Positions 43,605 to 52,148 of a stretch of DNA of 64,000 nucleotides are shown piece after piece. Origin of the DNA: JBDWFY01 sp039976075 (GTDB lineage: Bacteria > Pseudomonadota > Alphaproteobacteria > Rhizobiales > Stappiaceae); contig JBDWFY010000009.1 of the NCBI GenBank assembly GCA_039976075.1, forward strand, positions 62,001 through 126,000, read 5' to 3'. Made by a program: the position numbers and the translations under genes. Every line of letters starts with the position of its first letter. Within the stretch, counting starts at the first letter, position 1. Below the pieces are notes generated by a model. That model was not told the DNA's origin. It made no database searches and saw only the letters and a program-made list of their open reading frames with translations.

Positions 43605-43817
43605 GTCTTCTTTCGCTCCACCCCGTACCTGAACGCTGTTTCTGACAAAGTTTCCCCAAGATCAGGCAGCAGTCAATCTTTGTTTTATCGTCAATTGATG
43701 ATTGGATCGTGAAGTTTTCAACGATTTGTAAAATAGAATTGCAAAAATTGCCTAAAGGAACATTTCCTTAAAACTCATCCGCTAGGCTGCTGTCAAAAGA
43801 GGGGATTGGGGCAAAAT

Positions 43818-44540
43818 ATGAGTGCATTGAGAAAGCCTTTTCGGGTGGAATTCGCTGGGAGCGGAACCGAGGCAGGTGAAAATACGGGCGGCCAGTTCGC
43901 TGACATGCGGCATGACCAGATCATTAGCGAAATCGCTGCGTTGAAAGAACTGATAGCGCCGACGCAGGATTTGAGCACTCAGGTCCTTGACGATTACAAA
44001 AAGGAATTTGCCGAAGCCGTCAAATTGAAGACGGAACTTGATGCCATCTATGAGGCGATCAATCGGACAAAGTTCGAAATTGCAACGCTGCATCATTCCG
44101 GTTTTGAAGGCGAGGAGATGTGTCGGGTTACCAACGAACTCGATGCCATTGTTGACGGGACAGAAAACGCGACTGAATTGATCCTGACATCAGCTGAATT
44201 TATCGATGAAGCATCCGGTAAACTGGCTGATAGTTTGACGGGTGACGACGAGACATTGGCGCAGGAAATTCAGGACAAGGTCATCAAGATTTTTGAGGCC
44301 TGCAACTTCCAGGATCTCACCGGTCAGCGTATCAGCAAAGTTGTTCAGACATTGAGTTTCATCGAAGAACGTATTGTACGTGTTATGGAAATCTGGGGCG
44401 GGATAGATAGCTTTTCCGATATTGAAGTCGCAGATGTACCGAACAAGAAAGAGGGTGACGAGGCGCTGCTCAACGGGCCGGCTCTTGAAATCGACAGTGG
44501 TGTCGCAAGTCAGGATGATATCGACGCCTTGTTCCCTTGA
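43818..44540 (+). CDS. cheZ: Chemotaxis protein phosphatase CheZ
   Basis: A 240-residue helical protein. ACNFQDLTGQRISKVVQTL near residue 161 carries the CheZ active site, with the catalytic Gln in QDLTGQ. The C-terminal SQDDIDALFP resembles the CheY-binding tail. It dephosphorylates CheY-P to reset the flagellar switch. Many Rhizobiales lack CheZ and use a second CheY as phosphate sink, so its presence is notable. ATG 43818 is preferred; a TTG start 12 nt upstream is possible. No other che genes are adjacent. Confidence 0.85.
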   Translation: MSALRKPFRVEFAGSGTEAGENTGGQFADMRHDQIISEIAALKELIAPTQDLSTQVLDDYKKEFAEAVKLKTELDAIYEAINRTKFEIATLHHSGFEGEEMCRVTNELDAIVDGTENATELILTSAEFIDEASGKLADSLTGDDETLAQEIQDKVIKIFEACNFQDLTGQRISKVVQTLSFIEERIVRVMEIWGGIDSFSDIEVADVPNKKEGDEALLNGPALEIDSGVASQDDIDALFP

Positions 44541-44577
44541 TTGGGATCGAATGACCGTTTTGACCGAGTGTTCATGT

Positions 44578-44604
44578 GCCCGCAGCCTTGGCTGCGGGCT
44601 TTTT
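44578..44604 (+). terminator. Intrinsic terminator of cheZ
   Basis: GCCCGCAGCC and GGCTGCGGGC form a perfect 10-bp stem, nominally with a TT loop, followed by TTTTT. It lies 38 bp after the cheZ stop. Confidence 0.93.
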
Positions 44605-44677
44605 CGTGTCTCACGAAGCAACTTGTCAATCCGCTACTCTTGAAATAGAACATAGTAGGAACAAAAAAGAGGCGACG

Positions 44678-45307
44678 ATGCGCGACGGATTAATTCAGGG
44701 CGATGATGGCGACCTCCGCTGCTGGTGGCCCGGCAACAAGCCGGATTACATTCACTATCATGATGCTGAATGGGGACGACCTGTAACCGATGACAGGCGC
44801 CTGTTTGAAAAGATATGTCTGGAAGGCTTTCAGTCCGGCCTGTCCTGGCTGACTATTTTAAGGAAACGTGAGAATTTTCGCCGCGCGTTTGCTGGTTTCG
44901 ATTTTACCACCATTGCCGAATTTGATGACGCGGACGTTGAACGCCTGCTGCACGATGAGGGGATTGTCCGTCATCAAGGCAAGATACGGTCGGTTATCAA
45001 CAACGCCAGGCAAGCCGTGTTGCTCGCCGAAGAATTTGGTTCACTGGCCATTTATTTCTGGTCTCACGAACCCAAGGCGGAAGATCGACCGGATAAATTC
45101 GACACAGCGACACTTGGTCAACTGGCAAAGACCGATGGCAGCATCGCGCTTTCCAAAGACCTCAAACGGCGAGGGTGGTCATTTGTGGGCCCCACCACCG
45201 CCTATGCCTTCATGCAGGCTATGGGGCTTGTGAATGATCATCTGGAAGGATGCTGCATTCGCGAACAGGTTGAAGCGGACAAGCGAGCTTTCATCCGGCC
45301 AACCTGA
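44678..45307 (+). CDS. tag: DNA-3-methyladenine glycosylase I (Tag)
   Basis: A 209-residue base-excision enzyme. CWWPGNKPDYIHYHDAEWGR at the N-terminus and the LFEKICLEGFQSGLSWLTIL block match Tag; the Cys/His zinc site residues are present, including the C-terminal H and C (NDHLEGCC). It removes 3-methyladenine from DNA. AAGAGGCG precedes ATG 44678; the open frame extends upstream through the cheZ terminator and is discounted. Confidence 0.93.
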   Translation: MRDGLIQGDDGDLRCWWPGNKPDYIHYHDAEWGRPVTDDRRLFEKICLEGFQSGLSWLTILRKRENFRRAFAGFDFTTIAEFDDADVERLLHDEGIVRHQGKIRSVINNARQAVLLAEEFGSLAIYFWSHEPKAEDRPDKFDTATLGQLAKTDGSIALSKDLKRRGWSFVGPTTAYAFMQAMGLVNDHLEGCCIREQVEADKRAFIRPT

Positions 45308-45375
45308 GTTTCATGTCCTTTTGCGGTGACAGGCCTGCGAACAAAAATCCGTTTTCTGATTTCCGGCTCGACGTT

Positions 45376-47109
45376 CTAGTGGATCTCCGGCTCTCCGGCG
45401 CTTGCGCCGAAGCCGGTTTCCAGAAAATCGAAATCGCAACCCTGGTCTGCTTGCGTGATATGCCGGGCATAGAGCCAGCCATATCCGCGCCCCGGTCCCT
45501 GCGCGGGAGGGGTCCACTGAGCTTTTCGAGCGGCCAGTTCCTGTTCGTCGACCAGCATGTCGATGCGTCGCGCCGGGATATCGACACGAATGAGGTCTCC
45601 GGTTTTTAGAAGCGCAAGAGGGCCGCCGACGGATGATTCCGGGGCAACATGCAGGATACACGCACCATAGCTTGTGCCGCTCATGCGAGCATCCGACAGC
45701 CGGACCATGTCGCGGCATCCCTGTTTGAGCAGCTTTTTGGGTATGGGCAACATGCCCCATTCAGGCATGCCGGGACCGCCTACCGGACCGGCATTTCTCA
45801 GCACAAGAACATGGTCAGGCGTGACATCAAGATTTTCATCGTCGACGGCCGCCTTGAGGTCGGCGTAACTGTCATAAACAAGAGCCGGACCTTCGTGTTG
45901 ATGAAACTTCGGGTCGCATGCCGCCGGTTTGATCACACATCCCGAGGGAGCCAGATTGCCCCGCAGGATTGCCAGGGATCCCTCGTGATAGATCGCGTTG
46001 TCAGGTGTCCGAATGACATCGGAATCGTAGACTTCCGCGCCAACCAGGCTTTCTCCGACTGTCTTGCCTGAGACAGTGATGCATTCCTGGTTCAGTTGAT
46101 CGCGTATCAGAGCCATGAGCGCTCGCAATCCGCCTGCGTAATAGAAATCTTCCATCAGGTAGGTGTCACCCGAGGGTCGGATATTGGCGATCACCGGTGT
46201 GGTTCGGCCTTTCGCATCCAGGTCGTCAAGGGAGAGATCAACACCGGCCCGCCTTGCCATGGCGATCAGATGGATAACCGCGTTCGTAGAGCAGCCGGTG
46301 GCCATGGCTACGGTGGCGGCATTGTCAAAAGCCTCTGGCGTCAGAATTTTGCCCGGCGTCAGATCTTCCCAGATCATATCGACAATCCGCCGCCCGCATG
46401 CGGCACTCATGCGGCTGTGATTGGAATCCGGTGCGGGGATGGAACTGGCTCCAGGCAGACACATGCCCATTGCTTCTGCGATCGCTGTCATCGTGCTCGC
46501 CGTGCCCATTGTCATGCAGTGCCCAAAGGAGCGTGCAATTCCTTTTTCGATGCCAGCCCACTGTTCTTCCGTTATTTCTCCGGCTCTAAGCTCTTCCCAA
46601 TATTTGAAGACATCCGATCCGCTGCCGAGTGTTTGATCCTTATAATGGCCTCGAAGCATCGGACCTGCGGGCAGATAAATTGCCGGATAGCCCGCACTGA
46701 TCGCACCCATCAGCAGCGCCGGAGTCGTTTTATCGCATCCTCCCATCAGAACCGCACCATCGACCGGGTGGCAGCGCAACAGCTCCTCAACATCCATGGC
46801 CAGCATATTGCGATAGAGCATGGTCGTGGGTTTGACGAAGGTTTCGGCGAGAGAAAGCGCCGGAAGTTCCAACGGGAACCCGCCTGACTGCAAAACCCCG
46901 CGCTTGACGTCTTCAACGCGATGCTTGAAGTGCTGGTGACAGGAGTTGATGTCTGACCACGTGTTGATAATGGCAATAACGGGTTTTCCCGCCCAGTCTT
47001 CTGGAGAATATCCCATCTGCAAGGTGCGTGAGCGATGCCCGAAAGCGCGAAGGTCATCGCGGGCATACCAGCGGGCACTTCGCAAGTCGGCGTAGGATCG
47101 AGTGGACAC
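45376..47109 (-). CDS. IlvD/Edd-family sugar-acid dehydratase (L-arabonate dehydratase-like)
   Basis: A 577-residue Fe-S dehydratase. The N-terminal RSARWYARDDLRAFGHRSR and QMGYSPEDW fit the sugar-acid (arabonate/pentonate) branch rather than IlvD. Cluster-binding Cys residues lie in NTWSDINSCHQHF, VLMGGCDKTTPAL and GHCMTMGTASTMTAIAEAMG. It likely converts a pentonate or hexonate to its 2-keto-3-deoxy derivative. The start is GTG 47109, supported by AGGGAGAA 8 nt upstream. No sugar transporter or aldolase is adjacent, so the exact substrate is open. Confidence 0.88.
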   Translation of the reverse strand: MSTRSYADLRSARWYARDDLRAFGHRSRTLQMGYSPEDWAGKPVIAIINTWSDINSCHQHFKHRVEDVKRGVLQSGGFPLELPALSLAETFVKPTTMLYRNMLAMDVEELLRCHPVDGAVLMGGCDKTTPALLMGAISAGYPAIYLPAGPMLRGHYKDQTLGSGSDVFKYWEELRAGEITEEQWAGIEKGIARSFGHCMTMGTASTMTAIAEAMGMCLPGASSIPAPDSNHSRMSAACGRRIVDMIWEDLTPGKILTPEAFDNAATVAMATGCSTNAVIHLIAMARRAGVDLSLDDLDAKGRTTPVIANIRPSGDTYLMEDFYYAGGLRALMALIRDQLNQECITVSGKTVGESLVGAEVYDSDVIRTPDNAIYHEGSLAILRGNLAPSGCVIKPAACDPKFHQHEGPALVYDSYADLKAAVDDENLDVTPDHVLVLRNAGPVGGPGMPEWGMLPIPKKLLKQGCRDMVRLSDARMSGTSYGACILHVAPESSVGGPLALLKTGDLIRVDIPARRIDMLVDEQELAARKAQWTPPAQGPGRGYGWLYARHITQADQGCDFDFLETGFGASAGEPEIH

Positions 47110-47238
47110 GATGCAATTCTCCCTGGACAAATGACGGCTTGGTCTTCTGGAGGCTCTCATTTGACATTGGATATCCCGGACGATCAAGCCGGAACAGACC
47201 TGCTGCGCATTTCATGGCGGGATAGACTTGTCCATTCT

Positions 47239-47255
47239 TCGCAAGCTTTCGAAAC
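47239..47255 (+). repeat. 17-bp direct repeat, left copy
   Basis: TCGCAAGCTTTCGAAAC, identical to the copy at 52124-52140 in the same orientation. It lies upstream of the FAD oxidoreductase gene at the left edge of the lipid-modification cluster. Confidence 0.85.
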
Positions 47256-47313
47256 TGCGTGAACCAATCGGAGTTCGGGACCGTACTATGCCTATGTCTG
47301 ATTTGGAGACCGC

Positions 47314-48657
47314 ATGAAGAACAAGTCCATAGCCGTTGTCGGGTCCGGTATTTCCGGATTGTCCGCAGCCTGGCTTCTTTCAAAAAAACATCAGGTCACG
47401 CTCTACGACAAGAATGACTATCCCGGCGGCCACAGCAATACCCGCACCGTGGTTGTCAATGGCAAACCGGTCGCCGTTGATACCGGATTTATCGTATTTA
47501 ATGAAAGAACCTATCCGAACCTTATTGCTCTATTTGAGCATCTGAATGTCAGTTCCGCACCGACCAACATGTCCTTTGCCGTTTCCGCAGGTAATGGCAC
47601 CTATGAATACTCGGGCTCCGGACTGGCGGGATTTTTCGGCCAGAAGAGAAATGTACTTCGCCCCCGGCATTACAAGATGCTTGCAGACATCCGGCGGTTT
47701 TTCAAAGAACCCATGAACTTGCTTTCCGGCGATCATCAGGACATGTCCCTCGGCGAATTTCTGAAGCAGGGCAGGTACTCCAGCGCATTTGTTCAGGACC
47801 ATATCCTCCCCATGGGAGCCGCTATCTGGTCGACACCCTCGGAAAAAATCGCCGACTTTCCGCTGCGCAGTTTCCTGCAGTTTTTTGATAATCATGGCCT
47901 GTTACAGTTTACGGACCGGCCGAAATGGCGAACGGTGTTGGGGGGAAGCCAGAACTATGTCGGGGCAATGTTGGCCGATTCCAACATCGATCTGAAAACC
48001 AATTCACCCATCGACCGTATCGAACGGCATGGGGAGGGTGTCTCAGTTCACGTTGCCGGAGGCCACGCTTTTCACCATGATGAAGTGATATTGGCCTGTC
48101 ATTCCGACGAGGCGTTGTCGCTACTGAGCGATGCGGACTTTCAGGAAGAAAACATCCTTTCCGGAATACGCTATAGTCCTAATGAAGCAGTGTTACACAG
48201 CGACAAAAGCGTGATGCCCAGGCGAAAGCATCTTTGGTCTGCATGGAACTTTATCAGACCGCAGATTGGCAAGGACGGATTGCCGATCGTTTCTTACTGG
48301 ATGAATGAACTCCAGCCGCTGGAATGCGATACCGATCTGTTTGTCACTCTGAACGCGTCGGAAAAAATATGCGAGAAGGACGTGCTTTATCGAACCAGCT
48401 ACATGCATCCGGTTTTTGATCGAACGGCGCTGAGAGCACAAAAAGCACTATGGTCGCTGCAGGGCAGGCGCAATACATGGTTTTGTGGCGCCTATTTCGG
48501 CTCCGGTTTTCATGAGGACGGGCTGCAGTCCGGCTTGGCGGTCGCTGAGCAACTGGGTGATGTCCGTCGCCCCTGGACTGTTGAGGCGGAGTCCGGCCGC
48601 ATTCATTTGCCGCAGCGGTTGCGTCAGGAAAAATCTGCGGTGCCGGAGGCCGTGTAA
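47314..48657 (+). CDS. FAD-dependent oxidoreductase of the CFA/DUF1365 cluster
   Basis: A 447-residue flavoprotein of the amine-oxidase fold. A dinucleotide-binding IAVVGSGISGLSAAWLLSKK opens it, with PGGHSNTRTV (GG doublet) near residue 37 and a C-terminal FCGAYFGSGFHEDGLQSG that closes the FAD site. It stands first in a four-gene set with DUF1365, a cyclopropane-synthase-like methyltransferase and DUF3833. Such sets in Rhodobacter belong to the sigma-E singlet-oxygen response, and related genes make furan fatty acids. By that analogy it would oxidise or desaturate methylated acyl chains. This is inference. It overlaps the next gene by 1 nt. Confidence 0.85.
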   Translation: MKNKSIAVVGSGISGLSAAWLLSKKHQVTLYDKNDYPGGHSNTRTVVVNGKPVAVDTGFIVFNERTYPNLIALFEHLNVSSAPTNMSFAVSAGNGTYEYSGSGLAGFFGQKRNVLRPRHYKMLADIRRFFKEPMNLLSGDHQDMSLGEFLKQGRYSSAFVQDHILPMGAAIWSTPSEKIADFPLRSFLQFFDNHGLLQFTDRPKWRTVLGGSQNYVGAMLADSNIDLKTNSPIDRIERHGEGVSVHVAGGHAFHHDEVILACHSDEALSLLSDADFQEENILSGIRYSPNEAVLHSDKSVMPRRKHLWSAWNFIRPQIGKDGLPIVSYWMNELQPLECDTDLFVTLNASEKICEKDVLYRTSYMHPVFDRTALRAQKALWSLQGRRNTWFCGAYFGSGFHEDGLQSGLAVAEQLGDVRRPWTVEAESGRIHLPQRLRQEKSAVPEAV

Positions 48658-49445
48658 TGCAGTTTTGTGAAGCAGGTCTTTACAGCGGTGTGGTAACCCA
48701 CCAGCGCAGCGGGCCGACACCGCATAGCTTGAAATATAATGTTTTTTCGCTGCTTTTTCCGATTGATGATCTGGACAAACTTGTTGCTGACAATCGTTGG
48801 CTGTCTCGCAACCGGTTTAATATGTTCAGTATTTACGACGGTGATTATGGCCGGCGGGACGGATGCAGTCTGGAAGATCATGTCGGGCAGGTCGTTGCAG
48901 ATGCCGGCTATCAGGACATCGTCGCAAGAACGTTCCTGCTGACGTATCCACGCATTCTAGGTTACGCCTTCAATCCGCTCAGTATTTATTTTTGCTGCGA
49001 TGCCGAGGCGGAAGTGCGTCTGATTGTCTATGAAGTGTCGAACACTTTTGGCGAACGCCATACGTATGTTCTCCCGGTTGCAAGCGCTGAACGCGGATCT
49101 GCGCGCCACGCCTGCGATAAAGAGATGTATGTGTCACCGTTCAACAAAGTGTCTGGCCGCTATCATTTCAGCCTCTCCAAGAGCGTGGAAAAGCTTTTTG
49201 TCGGCATTCTTCTCAAGGTGGATGGCAAGCCTCGTATCAATGCACGGTTTTGCGGGAGTCCACGGCCGCTGAATGACAAAAACCTGACGGCCGCATTCTT
49301 TCGCATGCCGTTTATGACAGCAAAAGTCTACGCGGGCATTCATTTTGAAGCAGCCAAACTCTGGCTGAAGCGATTGCCATTGCAGAGGCGTCCCGATCAT
49401 CCCGCTTATCTGGCTTCGATACAAGACATGGAGCATCGGAATTGA
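48657..49445 (+). CDS. DUF1365 protein
   Basis: A 262-residue protein. The N-terminal LYSGVVTHQRSGPTPHSLKY and NVFSLLFPIDDLDKL, then PRILGYAFNPLSIYFC and KEMYVSPFNKVSGRYHF, are DUF1365 hallmarks. It has no catalytic motif that I can name; the family nearly always sits next to a CFA-synthase-like gene and is presumed to handle lipids. ATG 48657 overlaps the stop of the oxidoreductase by 1 nt, and its end overlaps the methyltransferase start by 4 nt. Confidence 0.9.
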   Translation: MQFCEAGLYSGVVTHQRSGPTPHSLKYNVFSLLFPIDDLDKLVADNRWLSRNRFNMFSIYDGDYGRRDGCSLEDHVGQVVADAGYQDIVARTFLLTYPRILGYAFNPLSIYFCCDAEAEVRLIVYEVSNTFGERHTYVLPVASAERGSARHACDKEMYVSPFNKVSGRYHFSLSKSVEKLFVGILLKVDGKPRINARFCGSPRPLNDKNLTAAFFRMPFMTAKVYAGIHFEAAKLWLKRLPLQRRPDHPAYLASIQDMEHRN

Positions 49446-50725
49446 ATAGTGCCAGCCTGACCCGTCAACAGAATTGGATATCGAAATTGTCACTTTATCC
49501 GGTAAGCAGCGTGCTTGCGCGGATACTGAAGCAGGACAGTTTCAAAAAACTGGAGGGGTCCCTCACACTCTACCTGCCAAACGGAGAGGTTCTTGAAATT
49601 GGCAACGGCCAGACCGGGCAACTCGAACCGGGGCGTCTCACGATCCACAAAATGAGCGGATTGTCGCGGGTCGTGCGAAACGGGCTGCTAGGTTTTGCTG
49701 ATGCCTACATCCGCAAGGAATTCGACACACCGGATCTGAAAGCGGTTTTCCATTTTTTCGTTACAAACAGAGAGCGCATTCTGGCCAATCTGCCGGAGTT
49801 GTTCCGGTTGGGGAAAGCCGCCCGATCGTTTCATCGCAGACGCGAGAATACGCACGCTGGAAGTCGGGACAATATCCATGCCCATTACGACTTGGGTAAT
49901 GCATTTTACAGCCAGTGGCTCGACGAAAGCATGACGTACTCCTCGGCGCTTTTTGAGAGCGAAGGGCAAGGTCTCAGCGAAGCTCAGGATAACAAGTATC
50001 GTCGGATAATCGAGCTTGCACGGCTGGAAGGCGCAAATAAAGTTCTTGAGATCGGTTGTGGCTGGGGTGGGTTTGCAGAGCTTGCAGCACGGGAAACAAA
50101 TGCCCAGGTAACCGGTATCAGCATCTCGCGGGCTCAGCTGGAATATGCTGGCCGCCGAATCGCTGAAGCGGGGTTGTCAGATCAGGTCGAGCTTCGTTTT
50201 GAAGACTACCGGGATACGGCGGGCACGTTTGATGCGCTCGTTTCCATTGAGATGATCGAAGCAGTGGGCGAACAATATTGGCCCCTTTACTTCCAGACTT
50301 TGCGAGACAGGTTGTCTCCTGGCGGCACGGCTGTGTTGCAGGCCATCACCATATCTCCGGATCTTTTCGACTCATACCGTGAGCGCGTCGACTTCATCCA
50401 GCGGTATATTTTCCCCGGCGGCATGCTGATGACAAACCGCCATGTACACGATCTTGCGGAACAGACTGGAATGACCGTGACCCGGGTTGAGGAGTTCCCT
50501 GATTCATATGCACGAACTTTAGGTCTCTGGCACGAGCGATTCAATCGGTGCTGGGAGACAATTTCCGAACTGGGTTTTGATGACACGTTTCGGCGGAAGT
50601 GGAACTACTACTTGAAATATTGTGAGGCGGGTTTTGAAGCGGGAACAATATCAGTTGGGCTTTATCAACTTGTTCACAGTGGATCTCCCTCATCTGCAAC
50701 AGACAATTACAGGGAGCTGAGCTAA
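49442..50725 (+). CDS. Cyclopropane-fatty-acyl-phospholipid synthase-like methyltransferase
   Basis: A 427-residue SAM-dependent methyltransferase. HYDLGNAFYSQWLDESMTYS (lipid/bicarbonate region), VLEIGCGWGGFAELAARETN (SAM site near residue 200) and FIQRYIFPGGMLMTNRHVHD are CFA-synthase hallmarks. It adds a methyl or methylene group to unsaturated acyl chains in membrane lipids. The start is TTG 49442 (overlap TTGA with the previous stop), with GGAG 8 nt upstream; no ATG is nearby. In the DUF1365 cluster it may make methylated rather than cyclopropane products. Confidence 0.9.
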   Translation: MNSASLTRQQNWISKLSLYPVSSVLARILKQDSFKKLEGSLTLYLPNGEVLEIGNGQTGQLEPGRLTIHKMSGLSRVVRNGLLGFADAYIRKEFDTPDLKAVFHFFVTNRERILANLPELFRLGKAARSFHRRRENTHAGSRDNIHAHYDLGNAFYSQWLDESMTYSSALFESEGQGLSEAQDNKYRRIIELARLEGANKVLEIGCGWGGFAELAARETNAQVTGISISRAQLEYAGRRIAEAGLSDQVELRFEDYRDTAGTFDALVSIEMIEAVGEQYWPLYFQTLRDRLSPGGTAVLQAITISPDLFDSYRERVDFIQRYIFPGGMLMTNRHVHDLAEQTGMTVTRVEEFPDSYARTLGLWHERFNRCWETISELGFDDTFRRKWNYYLKYCEAGFEAGTISVGLYQLVHSGSPSSATDNYRELS

Positions 50726-51219
50726 TGCTTCAGCGTACGAAAAATCCATCCAAACCCGTTTCCAGCTTGATGGACACGTTTTTCCTGGGGCGGGCATCCG
50801 GTCACGGCCTGTTTGAAGATCGCCTTGCGCAGGTAAAGCGTCGATTTGAGATCAGGTTCGATGGATTCTATGAATCCAATGACGTCTTCATGCTCAATGA
50901 AGAAATTGACTATGATGACGGCGCAAAAGAAGAGCGGGCATGGCGCATCAGGATGACGCCAGATGAGACGCAGGCGTCAAACAGAGTTTCCATTGAGTGC
51001 GACGATCTGGTTGGGCTGGCAACAGGTACTGTGTCAGCCACGGAAATGCGCTTGAACTACCTCTATCGCCTGAAGCTGCAGGGGAACCGAGTTGTGAAGG
51101 TACGCATGCTGGATCGCATGTATTTGCAAGCTGACGGGTCGGTGATCAATCGGGCGACAATGCGGAAGTTTGGCATATATCTCGGCGATCTGGTGGTGGT
51201 GCTCAACAAAAACACGTAA
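50725..51219 (+). CDS. DUF3833 protein
   Basis: A 164-residue protein. FFLGRASGHGLFEDRLAQVK at the start and DRMYLQADGSVINRATMRKF at the end identify DUF3833, seen beside CFA-like genes. It is a small beta-rich protein, with no signal peptide in this copy although homologues are often lipoproteins. ATG 50725 overlaps the previous stop by 1 nt. Function unknown; the context suggests a lipid-related role. Last gene of the overlapping set. Confidence 0.85.
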   Translation: MLQRTKNPSKPVSSLMDTFFLGRASGHGLFEDRLAQVKRRFEIRFDGFYESNDVFMLNEEIDYDDGAKEERAWRIRMTPDETQASNRVSIECDDLVGLATGTVSATEMRLNYLYRLKLQGNRVVKVRMLDRMYLQADGSVINRATMRKFGIYLGDLVVVLNKNT

Positions 51220-51409
51220 CGATTTTGCAACCAGTATCGGTTTTCTGATCTGGCACAATGAACTATTTGGTGGAGGCGGCGGATAACTATGGATATCTGC
51301 TGCCTTTTTATATTTCAAATACATTTCAGTAGAAATATAACGTTTTAGTTGTATTATATAAATTTATTAAACTAAATAAAATATTCTATGAATTTTTTTA
51401 ACATATAAT

Positions 51410-51439
51410 TGATCCATTTATTATTGATGCGCGTAACAT
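51410..51439 (+). promoter_or_regulatory. Candidate ECF-sigma promoter before the fasciclin gene
   Basis: TGATCC (51410-51415), an 18-nt spacer and TAACAT (51434-51439) resemble the TGATCC-N18-TA promoters of the Rhodobacter RpoE/ChrR regulon as I remember them. The 280-bp gap before this gene is otherwise extremely AT-rich with no other clear element. Confidence 0.4.
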
Positions 51440-51499
51440 TTTTAAGAGAGCTCTGAAAATAAATTGAAATTGAAAGTAAATATAGACTGGGAGAAGATT

Positions 51500-51988
51500 A
51501 TGAAGCTGTTGAAAACAGTATTGGCCGGTTCGTTGGCGCTGGCAATGAGCGCAGGTATCGCATCGGCAAACAACATAGTTGAGACGGCACAGGGGGCGGG
51601 TTCGTTCAAGACTCTTCTTGCGGCGGCAAAAGCGGCCGGTCTTGCTGATGCATTGGCAACCGGTGACAATCTGACGGTATTTGCGCCAACTGATGACGCC
51701 TTTGCCAAACTGCCCAAGGGCACCGTTGAGACGCTGCTCAAGCCCGAAAACAAAGACCAGCTTGTCGCCATATTGACCTACCATGTGGTCGGCCGGGAAT
51801 TGACATCAAATATGCTGCCGGGAAAACGGATTGCAGTGAAAACGTTGAACCCGGGAAAACTGGTACGCGTAACAAAGTCCGGTAGCGGCGTGACGGTCGA
51901 TAAGGCGAACGTCGTCACCGCAGATATCAAAGCCGACAATGGCGTGATCCATGTTATCGACACGGTGTTGATCCCTGGCGATCACTAG
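51500..51988 (+). CDS. Secreted fasciclin-domain protein
   Basis: A 162-residue exported protein. The signal peptide ends near IASA/NNIVE (about residue 24). One fasciclin (FAS1) domain follows: LTVFAPTDDAFAKLPKGTVE (H1 box region), AILTYHVVG and NGVIHVIDTVLIP (H2 box). FAS1 domains mediate adhesion or bind small hydrophobic ligands. GGGAGAA lies upstream of ATG 51500; the frame extends 12 codons to a TTG without signals. In Rhodobacter such genes also appear near sigma-E targets, but this is from memory. Confidence 0.9.
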   Translation: MKLLKTVLAGSLALAMSAGIASANNIVETAQGAGSFKTLLAAAKAAGLADALATGDNLTVFAPTDDAFAKLPKGTVETLLKPENKDQLVAILTYHVVGRELTSNMLPGKRIAVKTLNPGKLVRVTKSGSGVTVDKANVVTADIKADNGVIHVIDTVLIPGDH

Positions 51989-52032
51989 TCAGATCGACAT
52001 CGAAACACTGAGTGTTGGAAAGTAAAATCTCT

Positions 52033-52071
52033 GAAGCGTTTCCGATGTTTTACGAATACCGGAAACGCTTC
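52033..52071. repeat. 12-bp inverted repeat after the fasciclin gene
   Basis: GAAGCGTTTCCG (52033-52044) and CGGAAACGCTTC (52060-52071) pair perfectly around a 15-nt loop. It sits between the convergent fasciclin and hisG genes. Neither strand has a clear T-tract after the stem, so it may be a weak terminator or a regulator site. Confidence 0.6.
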
Positions 52072-52123
52072 TGGTTATGCAGGGAATGCACGAGACGCCG
52101 GTTTGAAGAAACTGTGACTCTTG

Positions 52124-52140
52124 TCGCAAGCTTTCGAAAC
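52124..52140 (+). repeat. 17-bp direct repeat, right copy
   Basis: TCGCAAGCTTTCGAAAC, identical to 47239-47255. It lies 8 bp from the end of hisG, at the right edge of the lipid/fasciclin block. Confidence 0.85.
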
Positions 52141-52148
52141 GCAGGACG

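Noticed and set aside
46096..46887. 263-codon plus-strand frame over the dehydratase gene
   Set aside because: It is a mirror frame of a well-supported IlvD/Edd-family gene, rich in His/Arg/Cys in a pattern typical of antisense translation.
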